Source of the DNA: Sphingomonas baiyangensis
GTDB lineage: Bacteria > Pseudomonadota > Alphaproteobacteria > Sphingomonadales > Sphingomonadaceae
DNA: 64,000 nt
Direction of reading: 5' to 3'
NCBI RefSeq assembly: GCF_005144715.1
Contig: NZ_SWKR01000002.1
Location: 1,186,146 to 1,250,145, forward strand
Position 1 is the stretch's first letter, and each line of letters begins with the position of its first letter. Under the pieces are notes generated by a model. The model was not told the DNA's origin and searched no databases. It saw only the letters and a list, made by a program, of their open reading frames with translations. Shown piece after piece: positions 25,298 through 35,520 of this stretch. The translations under genes and the position numbers were made by a program.

Positions 25298-26254
25298 ATG
25301 GACCGGGGGGTTTCCAGTTTAGACGCGGTGATCGCATCCGATGCCGATGGCTGGCGCCTCGATCGCGCGCTGGCGGCTTCTCTGCCCACGCTCTCGCGCG
25401 AACGGCTCAAGACACTGATCGCGGCGGGCCAGGTGCACGATGCCCACGGCCAGTTGGTGCGCGATGCGCGCATCGGCGCGATTGCCGGAGCGCGCTACAC
25501 GATCGCGCTGCCCGATCCCGCGCCCGCGCATAACGAAGCGCAGGCGATCGCGCTCGCCGTGGTGTTCGAGGACGAGCATCTCATCGTCGTCGACAAGCCC
25601 GCGGGGCTGGTGGTGCATCCGGCGGCAGGCAATCCCGACGGCACGCTCGTCAACGCGCTGCTGCATCACTGCGCTGGCCAGCTGTCGGGGATCGGCGGCG
25701 TCGCGCGGCCCGGCATCGTCCACCGGATCGACAAGGATACATCGGGGCTGATGGTTGCGGCCAAGCACGATCGCGCGCATGTCGGGCTGGCGAGGCAGTT
25801 CAAGGCCCACAGCATCGACCGGCGCTATCGGGCGATCGTCGGCGGGGTACCGCGCGCTTCGGGTGGCACGGTCGATGCGCGCCTAGGGCGTTCGGCGCAG
25901 AACCGCAAGAAGATCGCCATCGTGCAGGGCGATGCCGGCAAACATGCGGTGACGCACTGGCGCATGCTGGCGCCGCTGCGCGAGGCGGCGCTCATCGAAT
26001 GTCGGCTCGAGACGGGGCGGACGCACCAGGTGCGGGTGCATATGGCATCGATCGGCCACCCCTTGCTTGGCGATCCGGTGTATGGCAAAACTAAGACAGC
26101 CCATCGGGCCGTGCTGGAAACCTTGGGTTTCCGCCGTCAGGCGTTGCACGCCGCCCGGCTGGGGTTCATTCATCCGGTGACAAGCCTCGCTTTGGCATTT
26201 GATAGCGAGATGCCGGGCGACATGCAGGAACTGAAGTCTAGGCTTCTCGTATAG
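25298..26254 (+). CDS. rluD: 23S rRNA pseudouridine synthase RluD family
   Basis: The 318-residue enzyme has an N-terminal S4 RNA-binding domain (WRLDRALAASLPTLSRERLK) and the catalytic motif HRIDKDTSGLMVAAK with the active Asp. ETGRTHQVRVH follows, typical for RluD/RluC. It makes pseudouridine in 23S rRNA; positions 1911/1915/1917 are inferred from RluD. It leads to rpoH 70 bp downstream. Start codon is not certain because no ribosome site is clear at 25298. Confidence 0.94.
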   Translation: MDRGVSSLDAVIASDADGWRLDRALAASLPTLSRERLKTLIAAGQVHDAHGQLVRDARIGAIAGARYTIALPDPAPAHNEAQAIALAVVFEDEHLIVVDKPAGLVVHPAAGNPDGTLVNALLHHCAGQLSGIGGVARPGIVHRIDKDTSGLMVAAKHDRAHVGLARQFKAHSIDRRYRAIVGGVPRASGGTVDARLGRSAQNRKKIAIVQGDAGKHAVTHWRMLAPLREAALIECRLETGRTHQVRVHMASIGHPLLGDPVYGKTKTAHRAVLETLGFRRQALHAARLGFIHPVTSLALAFDSEMPGDMQELKSRLLV

Positions 26255-26324
26255 GACTTTCGGCGAGATTGCGCAGCGGCCTGCCCGCGCGCGATATCGA
26301 CGCAGCGTTAGGGAGATTGAGATC

Positions 26325-27230
26325 ATGGCAAGCGGCAGCAACGTCCCTGCGACGATACCCGCGCTCGGTGGCGAGGCGAGCCTCAACCGCTATCTGTCGG
26401 AGATCAAGAAATTCCCGATCCTGGCGCCCGAGCAGGAATATATGCTCGCCAAGCGCTTCCAGGAGCATCAGGATCCCGAGGCGGCGGCACAGCTGGTGAC
26501 CTCGCACCTACGGCTCGTCGCCAAGATCGCGATGGGCTATCGCGGCTATGGACTGCCGGTTTCCGAGCTGATCTCCGAAGGCAATATTGGCCTGATGCAG
26601 GGCGTGAAGAAGTTCGAGCCCGACCGCGGCTTCCGCCTTGCCACCTATGCGATGTGGTGGATCAGGGCCTCGATCCAGGAATTCATCCTGCGCTCGTGGA
26701 GCCTCGTCAAGATGGGCACCACCGCCGCGCAGAAGAAGCTGTTCTTCAACCTCCGGCGCATGAAGGCCAAGCTCGATGCGTTCGAGGACGGCGACCTGCG
26801 GCCTGAGGACGTGGCCAAGATTGCCAAGGATCTGGGCGTCACCGAGGACGAGGTGACGAGCATGAACCGCCGCATGGCAATGGGCGGCGACACCTCGCTC
26901 AACGTGCCGATGCGCGAGGATTCGGAAAGCCAGTGGCAGGACTGGCTGGCCGACGAAGGCCCATTGCAGGACGAACGCGTCGCTGATCGGCAGGAAGCCG
27001 ATGTCCGCCACGACATGCTGGTCGAGGCGATGGACGACCTCAACGATCGCGAGAAGCACATCCTCACCGAGCGGCGGCTGACCGACGATCCCAAGACGCT
27101 CGAGGAACTGAGCCAGGTCTACGGCGTCAGCCGCGAGCGCGTGCGCCAGATCGAGGTGCGCGCATTCGAGAAGCTGCAAAAGGCGATGATGCGGCTGGCG
27201 GGCGAGAAGCGGCTGCTTGCGGTCGGCTGA
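26325..27230 (+). CDS. rpoH: RNA polymerase heat-shock sigma factor RpoH (sigma32)
   Basis: The 301-residue sigma factor has region 1.2 (LNRYLSEIKKFPILAPEQEY), region 2 (SHLRLVAKIAMGYRGYGLP, FEPDRGFRLATYAMWWIRASI), the RpoH-box-like QRKLFFN equivalent (AAQKKLFFNLRRMK) and region 4 helix-turn-helix (LEELSQVYGVSRERVRQIE). It directs heat-shock genes. Preceded by AGGGAGATTGAGATC before the ATG. It follows rluD and is convergent with an NTF2-like gene 6 bp away. Confidence 0.96.
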   Translation: MASGSNVPATIPALGGEASLNRYLSEIKKFPILAPEQEYMLAKRFQEHQDPEAAAQLVTSHLRLVAKIAMGYRGYGLPVSELISEGNIGLMQGVKKFEPDRGFRLATYAMWWIRASIQEFILRSWSLVKMGTTAAQKKLFFNLRRMKAKLDAFEDGDLRPEDVAKIAKDLGVTEDEVTSMNRRMAMGGDTSLNVPMREDSESQWQDWLADEGPLQDERVADRQEADVRHDMLVEAMDDLNDREKHILTERRLTDDPKTLEELSQVYGVSRERVRQIEVRAFEKLQKAMMRLAGEKRLLAVG

Positions 27231-27236
27231 AGCCGG

Positions 27237-27650
27237 TCAGACGCTGGCGCGCATCCAGTTGCGGCGGAACGTCGCCGCGCGGATGCGTGCGTAGCGGTCG
27301 CCGGCGAGATCGTAGAAGGCGAAGCTGTTGATCGCCAGCCGATCGCCCTTGCGCATCGGCCCCGAGGTGAAATCGGGCGCATCGGCGACCGCCAAGAACT
27401 CCGATCTCAGCTCCGCCGACAGCAATATTCCGTCGGAAAGCGCCTCAACGATCTCGATCGTTCGCGTCGTCGCGCCGTTGACCGCCGCGTAGAACTCGAC
27501 GATCGCCCGACGCCCGCGCAATTCGGTGCCGTTGCCGATCACCAGCACGATATCCTCGGCATAATAGCCGGCCAGCGCATCGTAATCACGCGCGTTGAAC
27601 GCCGCCATATAGGCGCGGAAGCGCGCCACGTCGGCCGCCGGATCACCCAT
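27237..27650 (-). CDS. NTF2/SnoaL-like protein, tandem copy B
   Basis: The 137-residue protein is a nuclear transport factor 2-like fold (RFRAYMAAFNARDYDALAGY, YAEDIVLVIGNG, then FAFYDLAGDRYARIRAATFR). No signal peptide is present. The upstream gene encodes a similar protein (AYIDAFNRNDFAGFAAYYA and RFTRIRSARFR), so the pair is a tandem duplication. The start overlaps that gene by 8 bp, so the two are co-transcribed. Such folds act as small-molecule isomerases, dehydratases or binding proteins; no substrate can be assigned. Confidence 0.82.
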   Translation of the reverse strand: MGDPAADVARFRAYMAAFNARDYDALAGYYAEDIVLVIGNGTELRGRRAIVEFYAAVNGATTRTIEIVEALSDGILLSAELRSEFLAVADAPDFTSGPMRKGDRLAINSFAFYDLAGDRYARIRAATFRRNWMRASV

Positions 27651-28131
27651 TGGGCAGCGAGCGAAACCGCGCCGAGCGGATGCGCGTGAAGCGCCCGCCC
27701 TCGATATCGTAATGGATGAAGTTGATGCTGCCGCGCCGCTGCCCCCTGGCGAGCGGCCCGGTGGGAAAATCGGGCCAGTCCTCGCGTGCGTGCAGCACGG
27801 TCTTGATCTCGGCGGCGATCCGCGTCGGGCTGCCGACAAAGCTCAGCAATTCGAGCTGCTCGTCGACGCGCGCCTTCACCGCGCGATAGAATGCCAGCAC
27901 CTCGGCCGCGCTCGAAAAGCTGCCGCCCTGCCCCATGAACGTGACATTTGGCGCATAATAGGCAGCGAAGCCGGCAAAATCGTTGCGATTGAACGCATCG
28001 ATATAGGCCTCGAACCACGCGCGGCTGCCGATTTCAGCCGCTTGCGCCGTCTCCGCGTGCGCGAGCACCGGCACTACCAAGCCCATCGCGATCACGGCCC
28101 GCCGCGCGAAGCCTGTTGGATTGTCCGCCAT
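27643..28131 (-). CDS. NTF2/SnoaL-like secreted protein, tandem copy A
   Basis: The 162-residue protein has a Tat/Sec-like leader (RRAVIAMGLVVPVLAHAETA, cleavage near AQA) and then the NTF2-like fold (FEAYIDAFNRNDFAGFAAYY). The start at 28131 is chosen for the leader; an in-frame ATG lies 12 bases earlier (28143). Its relative downstream lacks the leader, so one copy is likely exported and the other cytosolic. Function unknown. Confidence 0.8.
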   Translation of the reverse strand: MADNPTGFARRAVIAMGLVVPVLAHAETAQAAEIGSRAWFEAYIDAFNRNDFAGFAAYYAPNVTFMGQGGSFSSAAEVLAFYRAVKARVDEQLELLSFVGSPTRIAAEIKTVLHAREDWPDFPTGPLARGQRRGSINFIHYDIEGGRFTRIRSARFRSLPNG

Positions 28132-28208
28132 GGCGACGATCATATGCCGCCTGCGCCGCGCGCGCAAACGGGGATGACGTCATCGAACGCGCACGGTAAC
28201 GCCGCACC

Positions 28209-28928
28209 ATGCCTGCCCAAGCCGCCCGCCGATCGCCCCCTGCCCGCCGACCTGTGCGACGCTTGGCAGCGTTGCTGCTCAAGATCGTGCTGTGGTTCGT
28301 GCTGCTGTCGGCGCTTTACGCGGTCGCATTGCGTTTCGTGCCCGTCCCCTTCACCGCAACGATGCTGGGCGACGTGTTCGCGGGGCGCGGCGTCACCAAG
28401 ACATGGGTGCCGATTGAGCGCATCGATCGCGACATGGCGCGCGCGGTGATCGCGGGCGAGGATGCCAAGTTCTGCACGCATCACGGGTTCGATTACGAGG
28501 CGATCGCCGCCGCGGCGCTGCGCAATGCCGAGGGCGGGCGGATACGTGGCGGATCGACGATCAGCCAGCAGACCGCCAAGAACGTGTTCCTATGGCAGGG
28601 CGGCGGCTTCTTCCGCAAAGGGCTCGAAGCGTGGTTCACGCTGCTGATCGAGACGATCTGGCCCAAGCGGCGGATCATGGAAGTCTATCTCAATGTCGCC
28701 GAGACGGGCATCGGCACCTATGGCGTCGAGGCCGGCGCGCGGCGCTATTTCGGCAAGGGCGCGGCCAATCTCAGCGAGAGCGAGGCGGCGCGGATCGCAG
28801 CGGTGCTGCCGCTGCCGAAGAAGCGCGCCGGGATCGCCCCCACGGGGTTCACCCGGCGCTATGGCAACAGCATCAGGGCGCGTATCGGCGTCGTCCGTCG
28901 CGACGCGCTCGATGCCTGTCTCGCCTGA
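28209..28928 (+). CDS. mtgA: Monofunctional peptidoglycan glycosyltransferase
   Basis: The 239-residue protein has one N-terminal membrane helix (about 18-42) and a GT51 domain with the catalytic Glu in AGEDAKFCTHHGFD, RGGSTISQQTAKNVFLW, and KRRIMEVYLNVAETG. It polymerises lipid II glycan chains at the periplasmic face. There is no transpeptidase domain. It is divergent from the NTF2-like pair, and its stop abuts the stop of the small membrane protein gene on the opposite strand. Confidence 0.95.
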   Translation: MPAQAARRSPPARRPVRRLAALLLKIVLWFVLLSALYAVALRFVPVPFTATMLGDVFAGRGVTKTWVPIERIDRDMARAVIAGEDAKFCTHHGFDYEAIAAAALRNAEGGRIRGGSTISQQTAKNVFLWQGGGFFRKGLEAWFTLLIETIWPKRRIMEVYLNVAETGIGTYGVEAGARRYFGKGAANLSESEAARIAAVLPLPKKRAGIAPTGFTRRYGNSIRARIGVVRRDALDACLA

Positions 28929-29180
28929 TTACTCGACGACCTTCTTGGCGGCATCGCCGACAGCGGTAGCACCGTCGCTCACGGCATCCGCCGCCCCGGT
29001 GATCGCCTCGGTCTGCACGGCGTCGTTGCGGCTCTGGTTCATCAGAAAGAATGCGCCGACGATGACCGCGATCAGGATCGCCAAGCCGATCAGCAGCGTG
29101 CCCCCGCCGCCGCTGCGACGCTCGACGACCGTGGTGGTGTGCGGCGCGTCGGTATAGGTAGTGCGTTCTTCCTCGACCAT
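28929..29180 (-). CDS. Small single-pass membrane protein
   Basis: The 83-residue product has an acidic N-terminus, then a Gly-rich turn and one membrane helix (about 29-48, LLIGLAILIAVIVGAFFLM), and a short Ala/Val tail (TGAADAVSDGATAVGDAAKK). It has no recognised family. The reading frame has a clear ATG at 29180 and its third-codon GC matches the neighbours. Function unknown. Confidence 0.62.
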   Translation of the reverse strand: MVEEERTTYTDAPHTTTVVERRSGGGGTLLIGLAILIAVIVGAFFLMNQSRNDAVQTEAITGAADAVSDGATAVGDAAKKVVE

Positions 29181-29271
29181 CTGAACTTCCTTCCCTCCGT
29201 TGCAGATGCGGGCTTCAACGTAGGCAGGAAAGCGATTGTTCCCGTTGTGAAATGTTCAGGAAAGCCGGCGC

Positions 29272-29591
29272 TCAGAACGGCAGCTTGAAGCCCGGCGGCA
29301 GCGGCATGCCGCTCGTCAGCTTCGACATTTCAGCCGAGCTCGCGGCGTCGGCCTTGGCGCGCGCATCATTGAACGCGGCAGCGACCAGATCCTCGAGCAT
29401 TCCCTTTTCCGACGGCTGAAGCAGCGACTCGTCGATCGCGATGCCCAGCACGCGACCCTTGGCGCTCGCGCGAACCTTGACGAGCCCGCCGCCCGATGCA
29501 CCCTCGACCTCGATGGTATCGAGATTGGCCTGCGCCTTTTGCAGCTCGTTCTGCACGTTCTGCGCCATCGCCATGATGTCTTCGAGATTCT

Positions 29592-29595
<4 letters not shown>
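29272..29595 (-). CDS. ybaB: YbaB/EbfC nucleoid-associated protein
   Basis: The 107-residue protein has the YbaB fold: MKNLEDIMAMAQNVQNELQK, IEVEGASGGGLVKVRASAKG and EDLVAAAFNDARAKA. It binds DNA and often sits next to dnaX and recR. The start at 29595 overlaps the dnaX stop by 4 bp, so it is co-transcribed after dnaX. No recR gene follows here; the next gene on this strand is the small membrane protein. Confidence 0.93.
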
Positions 29596-31223
<1,628 letters not shown>

Positions 31224-31317
31224 CGCTGCCTGTCTAGCGCGCCGCGGCGCGCAAGTCGAAGGGGCACATCGAGGGGCCGCGAGTTGACCGCGTCCGGGCA
31301 GCGGCTACACGAACGCG

Positions 31318-31662
31318 ATGGCAAAGGCCGACCGCCTCGAGCGTCTCGATACGCAGCGCGTCGAACTCGAACAGGAGTATCGCGAGGCCCTGATTGCCGC
31401 GCTGCACAATACTGCCAAAGGACGGTGGGGCCTGTTCGATCACCAGCAGGATCGTGGCGCCCGCGCCCGGATCGCACCGGTGATCGCGCAACTGGACGAA
31501 CTTGCCCGCACAATCGACACAATGCGCGCCCGGCTCGGGCTCGAGCCGTTCGCACTCGACCGCGAGTTTCGAGCGGCGCGCGGACCGGTGCCCACCCACG
31601 CCGTCGGCGAGCCCAAACAGGCGCAGGCGTGGCTGCACCGGCTTGGCGAGCGGCCGGCGTGA
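31318..31662 (+). CDS. Conserved hypothetical protein
   Basis: The 114-residue protein is soluble and Arg/Glu-rich, with a helical N-terminus (MAKADRLERLDTQRVELEQE), a middle part with GRWGLFDHQQDRGARARIAP, and another helix (LDELARTIDTMRARLGLEP). I do not recognise a family. It overlaps the cupin gene by 4 bp (GTGA), so the two form one unit. It is divergent from dnaX with 94 bp between. Confidence 0.6.
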   Translation: MAKADRLERLDTQRVELEQEYREALIAALHNTAKGRWGLFDHQQDRGARARIAPVIAQLDELARTIDTMRARLGLEPFALDREFRAARGPVPTHAVGEPKQAQAWLHRLGERPA

Positions 31663-31940
31663 GCGAAGCGTTCGAAACGCTGCTGGCACGGCCCGGTGTG
31701 CGAATCGAACGCATCGTTTCGCGGGGCGATGTCATGCCGCCCGATCGTCCGCACCTGCAAGCGCATGACGAATGGGTGCTGATCGTCGCGGGCGAGGCTC
31801 GGCTGCGGATCGGGGACAACGCCGAACACATGTTGATGCCGGGCGATCATCTGCTTATCCCGGGTGGCGCGCGCCACTGGGTGACCCACACCGCCACCGA
31901 CCGCGAAACGATCTGGCTGGCCGTGCATTTCGGCGACTGA
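31659..31940 (+). CDS. Small cupin-domain protein
   Basis: The GTG at 31659 overlaps the upstream stop. The 93-residue product is a cupin with HDEWVLIVAGEARLRIGDNA and PGDHLLIPGGARHWVTHT: one double-stranded beta-helix. Metal ligands include the E of HDEW and the His in ARHW. Cupins of this size bind metal or small ligands; no specific role is clear. The SRP RNA gene follows on the opposite strand. Confidence 0.8.
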   Translation: MSEAFETLLARPGVRIERIVSRGDVMPPDRPHLQAHDEWVLIVAGEARLRIGDNAEHMLMPGDHLLIPGGARHWVTHTATDRETIWLAVHFGD

Positions 31941-31949
31941 CGGCTTGGA

Positions 31950-32042
31950 GGTGGGAGCCGGGACGACCCGCAGCAAAATCGTTGCGGCTGCTTCCTTCCG
32001 GACCTGACCGGGTTGGCGACGGCTACGCCCGCCCGACTCCCG
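31950..32042 (-). ncRNA. ffs: SRP RNA (4.5S, small bacterial type)
   Basis: On the minus strand the conserved domain IV loop GGTCAGGTCCGGAAGGAAGC and AGCC is present. The ends pair (GGGAGTCGGG from 32041, CCCGGCTCCC near 31954-31963), giving a single long hairpin of about 93 nt. This RNA binds Ffh (2353-3843) and the FtsY receptor (7495-8424). Exact ends are estimated from the stem. Confidence 0.94.
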
Positions 32043-32089
32043 CTGGCCATATGGCGCGCCTTGCGTCGCGGCGCAACCGTTGCGGGCGG

Positions 32090-33169
32090 TCAGCCCTGTA
32101 CCATTGCCAGTCGATGCGCAGGGCAGCCGTTGAACCGGCGCCGGAATCCCGCCGAATGCCTGTATGGATCGCGACGCGCGCGATTGATGCCGCCAAGCGG
32201 CTGATGCGCTGCAATCGCCTGCCACGGACCAAAGGCGATCTGCGCCTCACGCTCGGCAATTTCCGCATTCCACGCCGGCTGTGGGATCGCCTCGATCCGC
32301 GCCACGGTCTGGAAGGGGCTTTGCCGGGCGTCCCATTCCACGGTGGCATCCTCGATCGGCATCGTGTCCAGATCGGTGCACAATTGCACGCGCAATTCCC
32401 ACGCGCCGCCATGTGCACGCGCCGCCGCATCGACCTCTTCGCGCAACGCATCGTCGCGGCCCTCGAGATCGATCCGGACGCCGCCGAGCGAAACCAGCGC
32501 GGGTGATACCGGCACGAGTTGCCATTTCGCGATATGGTCGCCGAACCGATAGGGCGTCTGGCTCCAATAGGTTTGACCCAACGGATGCGTCTGTGGGGCG
32601 CCGCCCAATTGCTTCAGCATCCCGCGTTCGAGCCCTACGCTTTCGAGCGCGGTACCCACACCCTGCAACGTCTTCGACAACAGCTTCTTGGCGCCTTCGC
32701 CGCGATCGGTGGTGGCCGCCAGCAGCTTGAGCGTGTTCAGGAACGCCGCAGGATCGGCCGCCGCAAATACCGGCGCGTCAGCGAATACGAAATCCTGCAC
32801 ATCGGCATCTTCGGATCCGGCCAGCCGCACGCCCCCGACACCCTGCACCTTCATCGCCACACCGCGCGGCAGCGCCACCGCGTCGTCCAATATATCGCCT
32901 GCATTGGTCGAGAAGCGCAGCAGCGCGGCGTAGTCCCCCGGCTGCGCGAACATGCCCTGCGCCAGTTCGGGTGGCAGCGCTTTGGCCACGGTCATCCGCG
33001 CCTCGATCAATCCATGCGCCTTGGCATGGACCGCACGCACCGCCCGCCCGTAATCCTGCGATGTGGTTTCCAGAATGCGATCGAACTGCGCGATCAGCGC
33101 GTCGATGGTTTGGGCCTCGTCGGCAGCGACCTGCTCGACATCGGATGTGAATGGTACGGGCGTGGCCAT
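32090..33169 (-). CDS. Catalase-family heme protein (y4iL-like)
   Basis: The 359-residue protein has the catalase-like core seen in small catalase-family proteins: AVHAKAHGLIEARMTVAKAL with the distal His, FSTNAGDILDDAVALPRGVA, and the heme-side motif PYRFGDHIAKW. The start at 33169 follows GCAGGGGATCATC. It lacks the extended wrapping and C-terminal domains of monofunctional catalases (about 480 residues or more). Peroxidase, lipid peroxide or allene oxide synthase-type activity is possible; none is shown. The short gap to the SRP RNA (47 bp) may carry its promoter. Confidence 0.82.
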   Translation of the reverse strand: MATPVPFTSDVEQVAADEAQTIDALIAQFDRILETTSQDYGRAVRAVHAKAHGLIEARMTVAKALPPELAQGMFAQPGDYAALLRFSTNAGDILDDAVALPRGVAMKVQGVGGVRLAGSEDADVQDFVFADAPVFAAADPAAFLNTLKLLAATTDRGEGAKKLLSKTLQGVGTALESVGLERGMLKQLGGAPQTHPLGQTYWSQTPYRFGDHIAKWQLVPVSPALVSLGGVRIDLEGRDDALREEVDAAARAHGGAWELRVQLCTDLDTMPIEDATVEWDARQSPFQTVARIEAIPQPAWNAEIAEREAQIAFGPWQAIAAHQPLGGINRARRDPYRHSAGFRRRFNGCPAHRLAMVQG

Positions 33170-33236
33170 GATGATCCCCTGCGGACGACACTGCGCGAAC
33201 CGCTGCAATCGTGACAGGTTCCGGTTCGGCGCAACG

Positions 33237-34094
33237 TCAGGCGAACAGATGCCCGATCTGCGCGCCGATATCGGCGTGCACGGCATCGGCGACCGCAGTG
33301 TCGGCCCCCGGTGCATCGAGATAACAGGCTACCACGATGGGCTTTCGCTGCGGCGGCCAGATGATCGCGATGTCGTTGAACCAGCCGTCGCCGCTCGTCC
33401 CCGTCTTGTCGCCGGCGCGCCAGTCGGCAGGCAGGCCGGCACGCAGGCGCGACGCGCCGGTGCGGCTGGCGACCATCCATTCGATCCGTCGCGCACGTGA
33501 CGCGGAGGACAAGACATCGCCGACAAGCATCCGCTCGAGCGTTGCGGCCATCGCCAGCGACGAAGTCGTGTCGCGCGTCTCGTCGCCGCGCACGTCGTTG
33601 AACGTCGGCTCGGTGCGATCGAGCCGCGACACGCCGTCGCCCATGCTGCGAAACCAGCGCGTGAGGCCCGCGGGCCCACCGATCAGCGGGAGCAGCAGAT
33701 TGGCCGCGCTGTTGTCGCTCAATACGACCGCGGCCTCGCACAGTTCGGCGACCGTCATCCGCCCTTCGGCGCGGCGTGCGCGCACTGCCGGCGCATAGTC
33801 GAGCAGATCGCCGTCGCCGAAGCGCACCGGCTGGTCGAGCCGCAAGCGACCAGCATCGACGCGCGCGAGCACAGCCGCTGCGAGCGGTGCCTTGAAGGTC
33901 GAGCACATCGCATAACGGCCCATCCCGTCGATCGTGAGCCGCCGCCCCGTGCCGGTATCATGCACCGCGAGCCCCAGCCGCACGTCGGCGCGACGGCGCA
34001 ACGCCTCGAGCGCGCCATCGGCCTGTCGTGCCGAGACGCGCGGCGCGAGCATTGCCGCAAGCGCGCCCGCGATCATCATGCGCCGGTCGGGCAT
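33237..34094 (-). CDS. Class A beta-lactamase
   Basis: The 285-residue protein has all class A motifs: S65-x-x-K68 (STFK), SDN at 126-128, E162 in EPTFND, and K230-T-G (DKTGTS). An N-terminal Arg-Arg and hydrophobic stretch (RRMMIAGALAAMLAPRVSA) looks like a Tat- or Sec-type leader. It should hydrolyse penicillins and cephalosporins by the serine route; the spectrum cannot be read. It is the last gene of a four-gene overlapping operon with ferredoxin and two cysteine desulfurases, which is unusual, and no LysR-type AmpR neighbour is present. Confidence 0.93.
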   Translation of the reverse strand: MPDRRMMIAGALAAMLAPRVSARQADGALEALRRRADVRLGLAVHDTGTGRRLTIDGMGRYAMCSTFKAPLAAAVLARVDAGRLRLDQPVRFGDGDLLDYAPAVRARRAEGRMTVAELCEAAVVLSDNSAANLLLPLIGGPAGLTRWFRSMGDGVSRLDRTEPTFNDVRGDETRDTTSSLAMAATLERMLVGDVLSSASRARRIEWMVASRTGASRLRAGLPADWRAGDKTGTSGDGWFNDIAIIWPPQRKPIVVACYLDAPGADTAVADAVHADIGAQIGHLFA

Positions 34095-34429
34095 CACCGC
34101 CCCAGCATGTCGCGGCGTTCGGCGGGGATGCGGACGGTCATCCCGTCGAGCGCGGTATCGAGGACGATCTGACACGCGAGCCGGCTGGTGCGCGTGGCGC
34201 CGGCGGCAAGGTCGAGCATGTCCTCCTCCTCCTCGCTGGCGGGCGGCAGCCGGTCGAAGTCCTCGGATGAAATTATGACGTGGCAGGTCGAGCACGCCAT
34301 CTGCCCCTCGCACGTACCTTCGAGCGGCTGGCCATCGGCCTGCGCGACATCGAGCAGGCGCTCGCCCTCGGGCGCTGTGACCTCGCGCACCTCGCCGCCA
34401 TCGGCGCTGACGAAGCGTATGCGGATCAT
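34094..34429 (-). CDS. fdxB: [2Fe-2S] ferredoxin (adrenodoxin/FdxB type)
   Basis: The 111-residue protein is a vertebrate/ISC-type [2Fe-2S] ferredoxin with ligands in CEGQMACSTCHV and the last Cys in RLACQIV. It carries electrons for Fe-S assembly or for cytochrome P450s. The start overlaps the upstream cysteine desulfurase by 4 bp and the stop overlaps the beta-lactamase start by 1 bp. Confidence 0.93.
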   Translation of the reverse strand: MIRIRFVSADGGEVREVTAPEGERLLDVAQADGQPLEGTCEGQMACSTCHVIISSEDFDRLPPASEEEEDMLDLAAGATRTSRLACQIVLDTALDGMTVRIPAERRDMLGR

Positions 34430-35520
34430 GCCGCGATCCGCTGCGCGCGTGCAGCCGCATCGATACGCGCGAGCGCGGCGGCGAGTTCGTCGATCCGCGT
34501 ATAGCGACCGAAGCCGATGCGGATGCTCGATCGCGCGTCGCCGTCCGAAAGGCCGATTGCGCGCAGCACATGGCTCGCGCGCCCCGATCCGCTGGCACAG
34601 GCGGATCCGGCCGAGAAGGCGATGTCGCGGCATTCGGACATCAGACGCGCGACATCGAGCCCGGCACGGCGGAGATTCAGGTTGCCGCGATAGCGTGGCG
34701 ACGCCGCTCCGTTGAGCGTCCAGCCCCGCCCTTCAACCAGCGTCGCACACGCTGCAGTCCACAGCGCTTCGACATGCGCGGCGTCGTCGTCGGCGCGTTC
34801 CTGCATCAGCCGTGCTGCCGCGCCGAAGCCCGCGCACAGAGCCGGGCTGAGCGTGCCCGATCGACCATCCTCCTGATTGCCGCCGTGCAGCAGCGGCGCG
34901 AGCGCAACGCCGTCGCGCCGCCACAGGGCGCCTACGCCTTTGGGTCCGTGCAGCTTGTGCGCCGAAAGCGCGACCAGATCGACCTCGTCGGGAATTGGCA
35001 CGCGGCCATAGCCCTGCACCGCATCGCACAACATCAACGCGCCGGCCTCGTGCGCGAGCCTCGCCAGCGCACCGACGGGCTGGATCACGCCGATCTCGTT
35101 GTTCACCAGCATCGCCGCAACCAGCGCGGTGCCGGGGCCTATCGCGCGCTCCGCGGCATCGAGATCGATCAGCCCATCGGCCCCGACGGGGAGCACCGTG
35201 ACGGCCCGGCCGCGGACATGCTCGGCCTCGACGGTATCAAGGACTGCGGCATGTTCGGTCGCGAAGGTCACGATCGCGCCGGTGCTGCCGCGGATCGCCC
35301 AGTTGATCGCTTCGGTCGCGCCGCCGGTGAAGGCCAGCCGACCGCCAACGGGAAGCAGCGCCTCAATCCAGTCGCGCGCTACCTCGATCGCGGCCTTCGC
35401 CGCGCGGCCTGGGGCATGTGCCGAATGCGGATTGGCATGGCCGCGTTCGAGCCAGGGCAGCATCGCCGCCAGCGCCTCGGGTGCGAGCGGCGTGGTCGCC
35501 TGATAATCGAGATAGGTCAT
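34426..35520 (-). CDS. Cysteine desulfurase (NifS/IscS family), copy 1
   Basis: The 364-residue PLP enzyme has the lysine motif SAHKLHGPKGVG and the persulfide Cys in SAGSACASGSGRASHVLRAI; ATTPL, ATEHAAVLDTVEAEH and NNEIGVIQPV are typical. It supplies sulfur for Fe-S clusters and thio-compounds. It is next to a second, clearly different desulfurase (copy 2), overlapping it by 4 bp upstream and overlapping ferredoxin downstream. Confidence 0.93.
   Translation of the reverse strand: MTYLDYQATTPLAPEALAAMLPWLERGHANPHSAHAPGRAAKAAIEVARDWIEALLPVGGRLAFTGGATEAINWAIRGSTGAIVTFATEHAAVLDTVEAEHVRGRAVTVLPVGADGLIDLDAAERAIGPGTALVAAMLVNNEIGVIQPVGALARLAHEAGALMLCDAVQGYGRVPIPDEVDLVALSAHKLHGPKGVGALWRRDGVALAPLLHGGNQEDGRSGTLSPALCAGFGAAARLMQERADDDAAHVEALWTAACATLVEGRGWTLNGAASPRYRGNLNLRRAGLDVARLMSECRDIAFSAGSACASGSGRASHVLRAIGLSDGDARSSIRIGFGRYTRIDELAAALARIDAAARAQRIAA

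Noticed and set aside
22098..25322. Very long open frame on the plus strand opposite cheA and chpT
   Set aside because: It is antisense to well supported genes, has no family similarity and is explained by high GC in the third codon position of the real frame.
28929..29180. Small membrane protein as a PEP-CTERM exosortase substrate
   Set aside because: The membrane helix is not at the C-terminus and there is no PEP motif.
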